The translations under genes and the position numbers were made by a program. DNA of 64,000 nt, from assembly GCA_002118135.1 (NCBI GenBank), contig BDIU01000308.1:48548-112547 (forward strand). Direction: 5' to 3'. Position 1 is the first letter of the stretch. Every line of letters begins with the position of its first letter. Below the pieces are notes generated by a model. The model searched no databases. It was not told where the DNA came from and saw nothing but the letters and a program-made list of their open reading frames with translations. Shown here piece after piece: positions 23,401-34,400 of this stretch. This DNA comes from Trebouxia sp. TZW2008. Taxonomy: Eukaryota > Chlorophyta > Trebouxiophyceae > Trebouxiales > Trebouxiaceae.

Positions 23401-26019
23401 GGCAAGGAGTGAGTGTGGCTTAGGGAAGCATTCCTGAGCTGGCAAATCATTGCCTGCTATGAGAAAGCTTGACTTATCCTTGTCAGCTGATGGCTGCTGG
23501 AGCAAGAAGCCAAGAGCTTCCAGAAACCAGTCAAGATTGCTCACAAAAGGCAAGGACCGATCAGCACATAGATACGCAGCTTGATTGGCATCCAGGCGCG
23601 AGGGCTCTTGAAGCAAGGTGCCAGGACACAACCGACAATGAGCAGCATTCAAGCAGCAACAGACATCAGCATGCATATTGATGTCTCGTGACAGATGCAC
23701 AGCATTCATGCAGCATGCGCATGAGCACACGGTGCAACTTCGGCAAACAGTCTCTGCAGAAGAAGCAGCGGCCAATTCCAGACTTGACATCCCACAACAA
23801 CAATCTGTGTGTTTTGAGATGCATGACATCTGGGCATTGCATGGATGCCGTCAGTGGTGGGAAGCTCATATGTACTGAACATCAGGCACCTTTGTGGCAC
23901 CTTATCTTTTTCAACCTTTTCATGATTCATGTACCACATCTTGTCAGTGTATGCCAGTACAGCAAAGCTACCAAAGTACCTCTTTGCTGCTCTGCCACTG
24001 GCGCAGTGATGTGGACTTGAACAACAGGGCCCCCACCAAACCAATGGATCCCACCATGATGGGAGCAAGAGACTCTACAGGCATGCAAAACAGCTGAGTG
24101 ACGGTTGACACTCGCCAATAGACAAGCAAAAAAGACAACATCTTTTGCATTCAAGGTGTATGGGGGCTTGAACAGCTGCCATTGGCCCATCTGATTGGAC
24201 TTGATGCAATTCAGTTTGGCTGCCGCAGCTGAGTCAGGAGCTGCAGAGCATGGCAGATCTGCACAAAGCAGCACCTTTGAAGCCTAATTGTAAGATGGTG
24301 TCAGAGACTGGCCTGCAGCAGCTGTGGCAACACCTCTTATGCCAGCATTGATTGATTACTCCATCGACACCTGTGCCTGCGCGGACGCGAGCACAGGTAC
24401 CCTATCTTATGCCAGCATTCAATTCTCGGAAAGGAGAAGATGCAAGCTGGACACCCTGCCATGTCACAGCAGAAATTTAGCGTGATGTTTGAGTGATGTT
24501 ATGTCGCACAAGTCAACCACCCCTGGCAAATGCGGCGTGAAGACCCATGGCTCTGACTACCTTTGACAAGTTGTGTCCAGTGTTCTGGGATTGCAAAGGG
24601 GCGGCTTGTTGCCACATCCACAGCCCACATCAGCTCTTCTAGGCTCAGGTTCAACTGGCCAACTACTGGCGTTCTTTGCAGCTTGTTGTAGCTTGCCTGC
24701 ACTGTGTTGCTGTGCTTCTTGACCTATAACCACCGAAAGCTCATTGTTGTTGCTGACAGCTTGCCATCATTGCTGTTGCAATGGTGCAGATAAGAGTAAC
24801 TACAGGTGGATCAGCCTGCTGAGTGCGCTATGTAAAGACGTTTGCTGACACCCTATGTGTGTGTGAAAGCATTCTGTGGCGGACACATCACTTGTTGTGT
24901 GATTGCATGAGTGCCAACAATCTTATAGGCTCTTCGGCTTGCAGCTCAATGCATGTACAAGCTGACTCACCGTCTGCATGTTCTCCCGCCAACCATGAAG
25001 TTTCAGCAATTTTGTTTGAGCAGTGCCTGGTGCATCAAGATGACAGAATGCCACAAGCCAAAGTCACCCGCACCTGACTCAAAACAGAATTGCGCAAGTG
25101 CCTTTTGCTCAATGTTGGTATCTGATATCAAGTCTTTCAAGGCAGAATACAGGAGTTACGCATGTGGTAGATGCATCTGGTAGGCTTTCACCTTGGCAAG
25201 AAACTCTTGCTCTGCTGCTGTTGAGTCCATTTGCAGCTGCTGCAGCTCTTCTTCAGTCCAGTGCATCAGTGTGGAAAAGGTTCTGGGCAGAGACTGAATC
25301 CAGATGTGCCATGGTGAGGCAGACCCACGCTTTGCTTCTCTCAGCAGCACAAGAGCGATTTGAACGCCCCTGCAGCATGCATGCACAAGCTAAGGCTCTG
25401 AGTTGTCACCACTGACAGATGCCATTGTCTATTGCATTGTGAAGACAAGTACAATGTATGGGCTGTCACATCTTCAAAAAGCTGCAAGGAATTTTGATGC
25501 AATGAAAGTGCATTGCCGTGATGTTAGTGATGATTGTATAAGTGTAGGCAGCATCAGCCCTCACCCATCTAGTGTCCTCCATGTTTTGTCTGGAACAAGA
25601 TCTGGCATAGGCGATGGTTGCCCAGCAGCAACTTTTAGAACCATTCTGCTGGGCATGCTGATCATCACAGAGCGGGCCGACAGGTGCCATCTTGCGGTCA
25701 CACCCCTCACTGGCAAGTTGTCATCAGCAGCAAGGTAATTGCACTGGATGTCTGCTTCCTCTGTGGCCCAGGTTAGGATCTGCTGCACGTCAAGGGTGTC
25801 TTCGCCACTGGTGCCCTGCTGCTGCTGGACATCAGTGCCACCTGTGTCGCAAATTGCTTGTTCTGAGCAGTTGATGCTAGTCAAATTGCCGTGCGACCTA
25901 TAAATTGCACAGGTACACACGGGAGTAGCGGGACTTCCCAAGCGCAACCGCGTACCAAGACGCCTTTGGTTTAAGTGAGTGCGATGTGATGTGCGTTTGA
26001 CTACATGCTGAGCGAGCAA
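20461..26019 (-). CDS. SET-domain protein lysine methyltransferase, Rubisco-LSMT-like
   Basis: Minus-strand exons: 26019-about 25633, 25369-25192, 24723-24561, 23121-22984, 22527-22453, 22013-21825, about 21655-21550, 21520-about 21411, about 21352-21136 and about 20669-20461. SET features in order: RGVTARWHLSARSVMISMPS, LPRTFSTLMHWTEEELQQL, LMWAVDVATSRPF, ALVPVLDLINHSS (Asn-His of the cofactor site) and YGAKPNEDFLQYYGFVDSEN. The C-terminal part, with TTLEADIAELQ and RHMLALQFRIGKKQLL, matches the Rubisco-LSMT substrate-binding domain. These enzymes methylate lysines on chloroplast proteins such as Rubisco or aldolase (family knowledge). The first 40 residues are Arg-rich and acid-free, like a transit peptide. 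The target is unknown. The 1.4-kb interval 24560-23122 is treated as intron; some exon borders are approximate. Confidence 0.85.
22786..22905. repeat. Tandem repeat in SET-gene intron
   Basis: Three imperfect copies of a unit of about 42 bp built on CTGTTGTTGCTGTGCTTCTG with a GCATTGCTTCTG tail. It lies in the intron between the DLINHSS exon (22984) and the exon starting at 22527. Confidence 0.8.
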
Positions 26020-26365
26020 AAGTTGTGATGCAGATGCATACCTGGTGCAGAAGCTGAGTCAGCTGCATCAAGTGGATCGCATTCGACAGCAGCTACACAC
26101 GCGGTCACCAGCAGCAACAACTTGATCAAGCCTAGAGCCATGTGCTATCGCATTTGCGGTGCTCTGCATGGCAATGTCATGTACCAAATGTGTCGCAGCA
26201 TTGGAATCTTGACATCAGACATCGCACCGTCAGGCTGACCGTCACCGCAAGTTACGGCCATGTGCAAGGGCTTTTGTAACTGAGCTTCCGGTCAAACTTC
26301 TCGACAGACACAGAAGCAACCAGAGAAGCGACTGTGTGCTGGTAAAGGACACTGTATCGACTGTT
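26020..26365. promoter_or_regulatory. Divergent SET gene / Tctex1 promoter region
   Basis: 346 bp between two divergent start codons. It must contain both promoters and leaders; no specific motif was recognised. Confidence 0.4.
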
Positions 26366-27018
26366 ATGGCTGACGTCAAAGCCGTGGCGGATCCTCTGTC
26401 TGCGGAACAGGTACGATTTATGGCACGTATGCCACTTGCGAAGGTACAACTGAAACAACAAAGAGCTTGTGTGTACAGGCAGCCTTTGTAGCAGAAGACG
26501 TCACAAGCATCATCAAAGAGTCGATTGACGCAGTATTGCAGAACCAGCAGTACAGCCACTTAAGGGTCAGTCGTATTGATACTAGTGTCGGAGGGGGAGC
26601 CGAATATGCCAGATCATAGCAACAACCCTGTGACTGTTGCAGGTTGGACAGTGGACGTCGACCTGTCTCGAAACATGCATCAAGCGTCTAGCTGACCTCA
26701 ACAAGCCATTCAAGTATGTGGTGACCACTGTCATCATGCAGAAGAATGGTGAGCGCAATGACTTGCACAGAACCTTTCCTGGGCCCCTACGCCTGGCTTA
26801 GTCTTGTTGCCTGCTGACTGTATTTGCAAGTGCTTCTACATAACTTGCATAGCATTCTGTCAGCCTGGGTCAGATTCGCCACCTGCAATTTTGCAGGTGC
26901 TGGCTTGCATACTGCAGCGTCATGCTTCTGGGACAATGCTTCTGATGGCAGCCGGACAGTGAAATGGGAGAACAAGACTATGTACTGTATCACCACCGTT
27001 TTTGGCTTGTCCTTGTAG
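26366..27018 (+). CDS. DYNLT1: Dynein light chain, Tctex1 type
   Basis: Four exons: 26366-26410, 26479-26565, 26643-26748 and 26897-27018, with consistent phase; about 119 residues, normal for the family. The Tctex1 fold is recognisable from [62 protein letters not shown] and the terminal strands [11 protein letters not shown]. Tctex1 light chains bind dynein intermediate chains and cargo, and occur in cytoplasmic dynein, IFT dynein and flagellar arms (family knowledge). Which complex applies here cannot be told from sequence. The first exon is only 15 residues. A roadblock-type dynein light chain lies 34 kb downstream. Confidence 0.93.
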
Positions 27019-27638
27019 CACTTGCACGTTTGCCTGTACTTCTAGCCTTTTTGAGCATTGACGCTGTCCCTGCTCAACATCACCAACTCCCAAACCTGCG
27101 GTCACTGGCACATGTCATTGAGTATTGTCCATGAATGGTCAGAGCTTCAGCTACACACGCTAGCTTGCAACTTCATGCCAATCTCAGTACAGTTACTCTT
27201 CTCAATATTGCCTTCTGCCTGATTTTGCAGGATTCCTGCATGTGCAATATGACAATTAGATCACCTGCTTTGTTACCAAATGACTTGTCATTTCAGCTTG
27301 AAATGTCGTGTGAAAGCTTGAAGCTGTCGTAGCAACTGGAAGGGTCATGCAGAGTGCTCGTGACGTTCCTGATCACAAGCTCCTGAGGTGGGAAGTTTGC
27401 AAAAGGTGTCCTCATGTGTTCCAATCAAACAATGAAAGACTGCATTTGTGATCAGGATCAAGCTCCCACAAGTGAACATATTGAGTGTGCATATACATTT
27501 CTGCTGTTCTTTCTGTCGGTCACAGCTGGCTTGCTGCTTGCATGACATGCCTTTGGCTTGACTAGCAATCCTTTCATATGCAGCAGTTCATCATTACAGA
27601 AACATAAACATACTCAAATTGGGGCCAGGCATGTTAAG
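27019..27638. other. Convergent spacer between Tctex1 and ESCO genes
   Basis: 620 bp between two converging 3' ends. No ORF with supporting homology and no obvious repeat was seen. Confidence 0.5.
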
Positions 27639-30600
27639 CTATTGGTACACAAGAAAGCTGCGAGACTGAGTGAAGTGCTCTGCAAGACACCTTCCAGACT
27701 GTGTTGGCTGTGAAAAAGCCAGTTGGCTCCGTGGTATAACCAAGCCAGCAACACAATTACACCTGCATGACAGCCACTGTTGACACGCAAGACCAGAAGC
27801 TGAATCTTTGTGCATGCGTGTACAGTTTCAAGAGGTACTGTGCAGCCCATGAGCCCAGCAAAGGCACCCGCAGGTCAAGATTGCAGATGCTTTCTGCCTA
27901 TTCAGCTGTACTTGCAAGTCATGTACAGGCCAGTAGTGTAAACACAAGAGTTGATGCAGCAAGCCGTGAGGACCTGGCATCGTGCAACATTGCTTTGTTG
28001 GAGGCTGTGCATTGAGCCCTGGTTGTCATGCATGACGCACCTTGCCATATCAAGCAGCTGAGTGGCAATTCTTTTTCGCCTTGCATAGGATGAAACCCAC
28101 ATGACCTTGATGCCACAAGCAGCCTTGCTTGGCTTTGTTCTGTCAATTATAAGAGTCTGCTGCTTTGTACTTGGCATGAGCCTGCATGCCAGGTTGCCTG
28201 CCCCACCAGTAGCCTGCCCGTGCCTTAGCTTTGCACGTCCCAGTTGATCAGCACTTGATAGAAACTGCACAGAACTGTCAGAGGCACTCTCAAAGCTTTG
28301 ATAAGCTTGCGGCATGTTGGTGGCCATGTCACATACAGTGGCATTCTCCATTGCAGTGTCTGCTGCACTCCGCTGAGGCATTGGATTGGTGCTGCAACAC
28401 TGGCCAGCAGGTTGTGCTACGCATGCTGGCTGCTCTGCTTTGCAGCCCTGTGCGTCTGATGCTGTCTGCTGTGCTAAGTCAGACAAAGCAAGTTTCTGTT
28501 GGCAGCAAGCTGCTTGACCTTCAAGGCCTGCATCTGTTGGCTCTGCGCCGCTGTTCTGACACATGCTGTTGTCATTGGTTGTGTCTGTGAAGGGCATGAT
28601 GGGGATTGCAGAGCCAGTGTCATAGTCTTTGCACTGCAGGCTTGCAGCCAAACATTCTCCTGCTTGTCTTGACGCTGCCACAGACCCAGCTGACTCAGGC
28701 GAGCTTGCACAGGGCCTGGACGGTGTTGCTTGTGCAACAGCCTCCTTGGCTTTGCCTGTTGACAGCCAGCGTGTCAGCAAATTAGGCCTCCGTGAGTGCC
28801 TATGATGCATGCTGCTGCTGGCCTTGCCCACATGCGCAACGGCTTGACTGCTGCTGTTGCTGCCGATTGATGCACATGGGTGATCACCACTCTGCAGGCT
28901 GACTAAACCCAGGCCAGAAGGAGCTAACTTTGCTTGACTGTGCTCCTGCTGACTGCCTGCGTCTTCCTCAGAGATGCCCAGCAGTGCTACAGGAGATGCA
29001 GCACTATGGGCTGATCCCAGACAGCTCAAGCGCTGGTGTTTTGCGAAGGGAGGTGCTGACATAGGTGTTGGAGGTGAGTCTGTATCCAGATAAGGTATGC
29101 TAGTGGCTGTTGATGCTGAGGCATAGGTGTGTAGTGCTGGAACAACTGGGTAAGCAGTTGTGATCCTCTCAGCAATGACACAGCCCAAAACATGCTTGCT
29201 GCTGGAGACATACAGGTACACCTGTGTGCAGCACCGTATCAGACTTGCTTCGCTGCACATGTGCTTTTGCAAGACTACCAGCTGTGATTGGTGCAAGCCT
29301 TAACTGTGAGAGCGTGCACTGACAGCAAGTGCTCTGATTCAATCATACAAGCACATGATTCAGGCCAACAGCATGTTGAGAGTGCTTTGTCAAGATCAAT
29401 TGTCTATGCCTGCTGATCATAACAGCACATGATTCAGGACAACAGCTTGTTGACAACAACGCGTATTCAAGCAGCAGAAAGATAGATGCTGTGGCAGTGC
29501 AGTCTGCAGGGCCCACCTGGCAAGGGATTGCTGTTAGCCACCCTTTACAGAGGCCAAGATGCTCCTCAATGACAGCACACACCTCTTTGACCTGCATCAA
29601 TACCGCCAGTCCCGGGTTCTGGCAACAGCTGTCATGATGTAGGTGCATGGCTCTGGAACAGAGTGCAGTGAATGCAGCTGTGCTGGGGGCCCAGCTCGGT
29701 CACATGAGGTGCAGCTTTGCAACTCAACCAGGTAGTTGTAAACAGTTAGCAGCAATCGTGACCAGGTTGATATTTCATCAGGCGTGGACAATTCCCTCAG
29801 CCTGGCTTTGTGCTTTGTGCAGCAGAACCTGCCTTTTTGAGATGGGCTGTGGCATCACTAGAGAGCACAAGCAAGATCCTGCCTTGTCTTCCATCCCAGC
29901 CTAGCACCCTTTCATGTTGCCAGCCCTGCACCCAAATAAACGATGGATCTGGACTATCTTGCAAACCCAACAGGGGGTCAATACAGACAATGTCAAGGGT
30001 CAATCAATGTGAATGATTGATTGACATTGAGCTTTTGATGTCTCGATTCAGCTCAGCTCTCTAGCATAAGCATGTGGCATACTGGGTTCTGGCTGTTGTC
30101 CATGCCCACTGCAGAACATTGTTGTTCAAGACAGGCAATGGGACAGATCTGGTGGCAAAAGCAGATGCTGACGTGAAAGGAGCTTGCCTGGAACTTTATG
30201 CCTTGTGTGTAGCTGGCATGAAATGCTGCATGCACCTTCTCATCATTGGCTTCACCTTTGGCGTAAATCAAGCCGCAGACACTGCAGGTGGTGCATGCAA
30301 AGTTGGCCTGCATCACAAACACACAGATGAAGAGAGAGAAAGTACTGACTTGGGCTTGCAATATGCACTTCAGTTGGCTTGAGTGCAGGTGACACAGCAC
30401 ACTGGGAACTGCGCAGTTTGTTGTGCTGACCTGTCCCGCGTCAAGGTGCAACTGAGTGAACGAACGCTTGTTGGTTTTGTGTTGTGTTGGCTTAGGGCCT
30501 TGTAGGCTGCAGCGGCTGAAGAAAGGGTGAAACGGCTGAGTGTGAGAGGGCCTGCTTGGAGTGGGTGCGCTGTGGGGGGTCACTACTGCTGTCGTGTCAC

Positions 30601-30793
30601 CCGAATTGTCTGCAGGACCTCTGCAGCAAGTATTCGCTTGGTGTTGCTGCACAAAGTCAGTACAGCAGACGCAGCTGCCTGTGTTGCTGTGCCGTCTACG
30701 CTCGCTGTATGTGCGCAGGCCGGGAGTTGCCTTGGTGACTGTGGCACAAGTGGCAGCGGCAAGCTGCTCGCCTTCAAGCCAGGAATCTGTCAT
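27639..30793 (-). CDS. ECO1: Sister chromatid cohesion N-acetyltransferase (Eco1/CTF7/ESCO)
   Basis: Six exons: 30793-30431, 30307-30188, 29925-29833, 29591-29517, 29221-28041 and 27762-27639; about 651 residues. Exon 1 is basic and low complexity, ending KRSFTQLHLDAGQ, a possible PCNA-binding stretch. Exon 2 is the C2H2 finger (CTTCSVCGLIYAKGEANDEK, then HAAFH). Next come GWQHERVLGWDGRQGRILLV and KKVKEVCAVIEEHLG. The acetyltransferase core has YLYVSSSKHVLGCVIAERI, CGIKVMWVSSYARRKRIATQ with LLDMAR, and AFSQPTQSG ending FLVYQ. The enzyme acetylates SMC3 to establish cohesion during S phase in the nucleus (family knowledge). About 330 low-complexity residues split the acetyltransferase core. 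Exons 2 and 3 both end at GC donors. A LINE-like fragment lies in intron 2. Confidence 0.95.
29935..30025. repeat. LINE-like 3' tail fragment in ESCO intron
   Basis: On the minus strand this contains CTTGACATTGTCTGTA, then GACCCCC, near ATTGATTG units. The same arrangement occurs at 49960-50045. It looks like the degenerate 3' end of a non-LTR element with a four-base tail repeat. Confidence 0.45.
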
Positions 30794-31450
30794 GCATTCA
30801 GGGGGTGCAGCATTCAGTCTACCGCGCGAGCACTGCGCTCTTCGCTGTACACAAGGCCTGCTCGACAGATGTAGAAGTTGTCAAACACCTGCAAGCTCAG
30901 TGACGTACGCCAGGCTCGCCAGCCTCGTTAAGAAACAGCCGACGACTGTGGCGCTGCGATCACAGCCTGAGGTTCACGCTCACAAGCTCGCTCACAAGCT
31001 GGCTAGCTGCAATTTTGGGAAATTGAACGCAATGGCACGAATGAGTGATAATTTCAGGACTGTACGATGTCCGTTCGGCATGCGTCAAGTCAAGATGTGC
31101 CAGTCTCCTGTGCTTTCGCCTGTAGCGCGATGCCCCTGGAGTGCTTCCCTAAGTAGCCCCACCTGCAAAATTTCGGAAATTCTTGCCTTCGTCTGCATCT
31201 GTATTTCGAGATTGCAAGGCTCAAGGCTCTGAGCTTGACTGACGAAACTCTGCTTGCATACACCACACTCTGGTGTAAGATGCCTTTGCGCAGTCAATCA
31301 CGGCAACGACAGCAGTTCACTCGATCTTGTGCACGTTTTCAGCCATGCGCGCAGCCGACCCATCCCTGCTTCGGTCAAAATACGGTCAACTGATCTGACA
31401 TCCGAAACCCGTTGCAAGCTGCTCTTGGCGAAAGCTCCGGACAGGACGAC
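30794..31450. promoter_or_regulatory. Divergent ESCO / VAC14 promoter region
   Basis: 657 bp between divergent start codons, or about 620 bp if VAC14 starts at 31412. It is GC-richer on the ESCO side. ORFs here do not resemble a known family. No specific element was recognised. Confidence 0.4.
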
Positions 31451-34400
31451 ATGGGTGGGGAGGGTGATCTTCCACATTCGGTCGTGCGAGGCATAGGCGA
31501 CAAACTGTACGAAAAGCGAAAGTGTGCAGCGTTGGAAGTCGAACAGCTTGTCAAATCCCTTGCAGCGACCGGCAACACCAAGCGAGTTGGACAAATCATT
31601 AACAAGCTCATTGAGGACTTTGCATTCTCCCCACAAGCCAACTATCGGAAAGGAGGCCTGCTTTGCTTGGCTGCTACCGCGGTCGGGCTCGCAAACAACA
31701 ATCAAGAGTTTCTGCAGAGGATTGTACCTCCTGTGCTGAACTCATTCACAGGTAAAGCCAGCTGTTGTCAACCAGCCCTGATAGCTTCAATCAATCAGCC
31801 AATCCTGCTTGCCAGTGCAGATCAGGACAGCAGAGTCAGATATTATGCTTGTGAAGCCTTGTACAATATTGCAAAAGTGGCTAGGGAAGGATTTATGATC
31901 TTCTTCAATGATGTTTTTGATGCCTTGTTCCGTCTTTGTGCTGACTCAGAGGCAAACGTCCAGAATGCAGCCCAATTCCTGGACAATCTGATCAAGGTGA
32001 GTTTGGCACATTCCAAGAAACACATTCTTGTTTGAGCAATATGAGGCATGCACCTCACAATCCTCTTGAAGGAGGCTTGGTCATTGCTGGACAAGACAAT
32101 GCTATCATGTACATGATGTCAGCCATGTGTGACTTATCGTACCATCTGTGACCTGCCATCAGCCAGGTGTGACTTGTCATCAGCCATGTGCGACTTGCCA
32201 TCAGCCAAGTGTGACTTGTCATGCAGGACATTGTCACAGCCAGCTACGCTCTTGACTTGGATGAGTTCATTCCGAAGCTCAAGGAGTACTTGACTGTGGT
32301 CAACCCATACAAGAGGCAGTTTCTGATCAGCTGGATCAGTGTGCTGGCCAGCGTGCCGGACATTGACATGCTGCAATACTTGTCAGAGCTGTTGGAGGGG
32401 CTGATGGGCATGCTGAGTGATCCCAACAGAGAAATCAGACAGGCCACTGGCAAAGCCCTCCAGGTGCTTACTTTTGCCTTACTTTCCCTCAAAAGGTGGT
32501 AAATACTGTTTTGGCCCACAAACATGTGTGGATTTCTATCGTTTCCTAGCCTGCATGAATCCTGTTCCTGCTCTGCACTTGGCGTCACATTGGCAGAGCT
32601 CGTGCTTACACGCGGCAACTGAAATGCATTTGCACCATCAGGCAGAAAGCTGATGTTTCAACTCCCCAGGACAAAGTCGCACAGTCATGAGTTGCATGTA
32701 TGCTTTCAGCTGATTGCTTCACTGGCATGTGCTGCTGCATTCTACTGACAATCCTGAGTCATTGCCTTAAGCCTTGCATGTGCCTCATGCACATAGGACT
32801 TTCTGCTGGAGATCCAAGCAAGTCCCAACATAGAGTACAGCGAGCTTGCGTACACTGTGGTCAGGCAGGCACAGTCAACAATTGCTGTCATGAGCTTCAC
32901 TGGCATGTATTGGTGCACATTCCTGGAATACGTGGTCATCACTGTTGCCTGGCTCTTGCACAGGACTTTCTGCTGGAGATCCAAGCCAGTCCCAACATAG
33001 AGTATGACGAGCTAGCAGACATTCTGGTCAGGCAGGCACAGTCAACAGACGAAGTCACCCGCATGACTGCGCTCAGATGGCTCAGGGCATTTGTCATTCA
33101 AGCCAAGGACCAGCTGATGCCATACTATGCTGTGATACTGGCTGCTGTGCTGCCCAATGTCAGCCACAATAACCAGGATATCTGTCAGGTAAAGCATGCC
33201 ATTAGCTGGATACTGACCAGTAATCAATAGCAACAACGTGACTAGATGGCTCAGGGCGTGTGTCGTTCAAACCAAGAACCAACTGATGCCATGCTATGCT
33301 GTGATGCTGGCTGCTGTGCTGCCCAATGTCAGCCACAACACTTAGGGTGTCTGTCGTCAGGTGAAGCATGCCCCCCCACTCTTGTGAAAAAGCAAAAAAG
33401 AACTTGAGTTTGACAAGCAGAAAAAAAGTCTGTGCTTTCAGCCATCACAATGAGAGTCTCCAACTGAGGCCCAAGGCTTGGTTCAAATACAGTTCAATGG
33501 CAGTCCCTCGTCAAGTAGATAGCAATAGCATCAACACCAGGTTGCCATATGTGTGCAAGTGCAATTTTGTTGACCAGTAGCATTCGTCATTACACATGGT
33601 CAAAGGTGGCGCTCACATGCATGTGGCAATGGTGATGGCCACGCTCTTGCTACCTTATTGTAGACGCTTGCATGAACGAAATCAAATTGTGGTGCAGCTG
33701 CTGAAGAAGTCAAGCGTGCCTCTGCAACAATGTTTAGGGTAATGCTTTTTGATGATTGATCTTGCGTTGGTTGGACAAGCCATATGGTCTTGCTCTCTGG
33801 TTAGACACTGATGTAGCTGAAGCAGTGGTTGCAATACTGCTATCAGAGGGGGTGTGACACAAGCCTGGTCCTGCTACTGGGCATTGCAATATGGCCAACG
33901 CACGAATGAAGAGCAAGGCTACTTTGCAGATACATGAACAGTACATACTGTGCATGGTACAGGTAGCTCTGCAGACCAACAACATGCTGTTGTCAGAATG
34001 CTCTCACACAAGCCTATCACAATGTGACACCAGACAATCTAGCTTCAAACGGGATCAATAGACTGACAGTACATGCTGTGCTTGGTGCAGATTGCTTTGC
34101 AGACCAACAATAGGCCTTTCCTGCTTTGCTTCTAAATCGCCCATAAACCCTGTCAACAGACAGGAATGTGAATATCACTCGCCTTGACAGCGCACGCTGT
34201 GCTTGGTGCAGGTTGCTCTGCAGACCAACACAGAGCTGCTACAGCTGCCAGACAGCTTTGAGGCGAGTGACAGTGCTGCCATTCTGGCGCAAGTCAGCGC
34301 AGACCTCAACAGCCCAGCAGAAACTACACGATTGGAGGCCCTCCACTGGGTGAGTCACACATCAGACATCAGCAATTCAAATCTTAGCAATCAGATGGAT

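Noticed and set aside
23365..23829. Open minus-strand stretch in the SET gene (LDWFLEALGFLLQQPSADKD)
   Set aside because: It has a coding look and a possible donor, but the SET domain is complete without it and no family match was recognised. Left as intron.
23900..24274. Minus-strand hydrophobic segment (IMVGSIGLVGALLF) suggesting a nested membrane protein gene
   Set aside because: No consistent exon chain, start or family could be assembled; it lies inside the SET gene intron.
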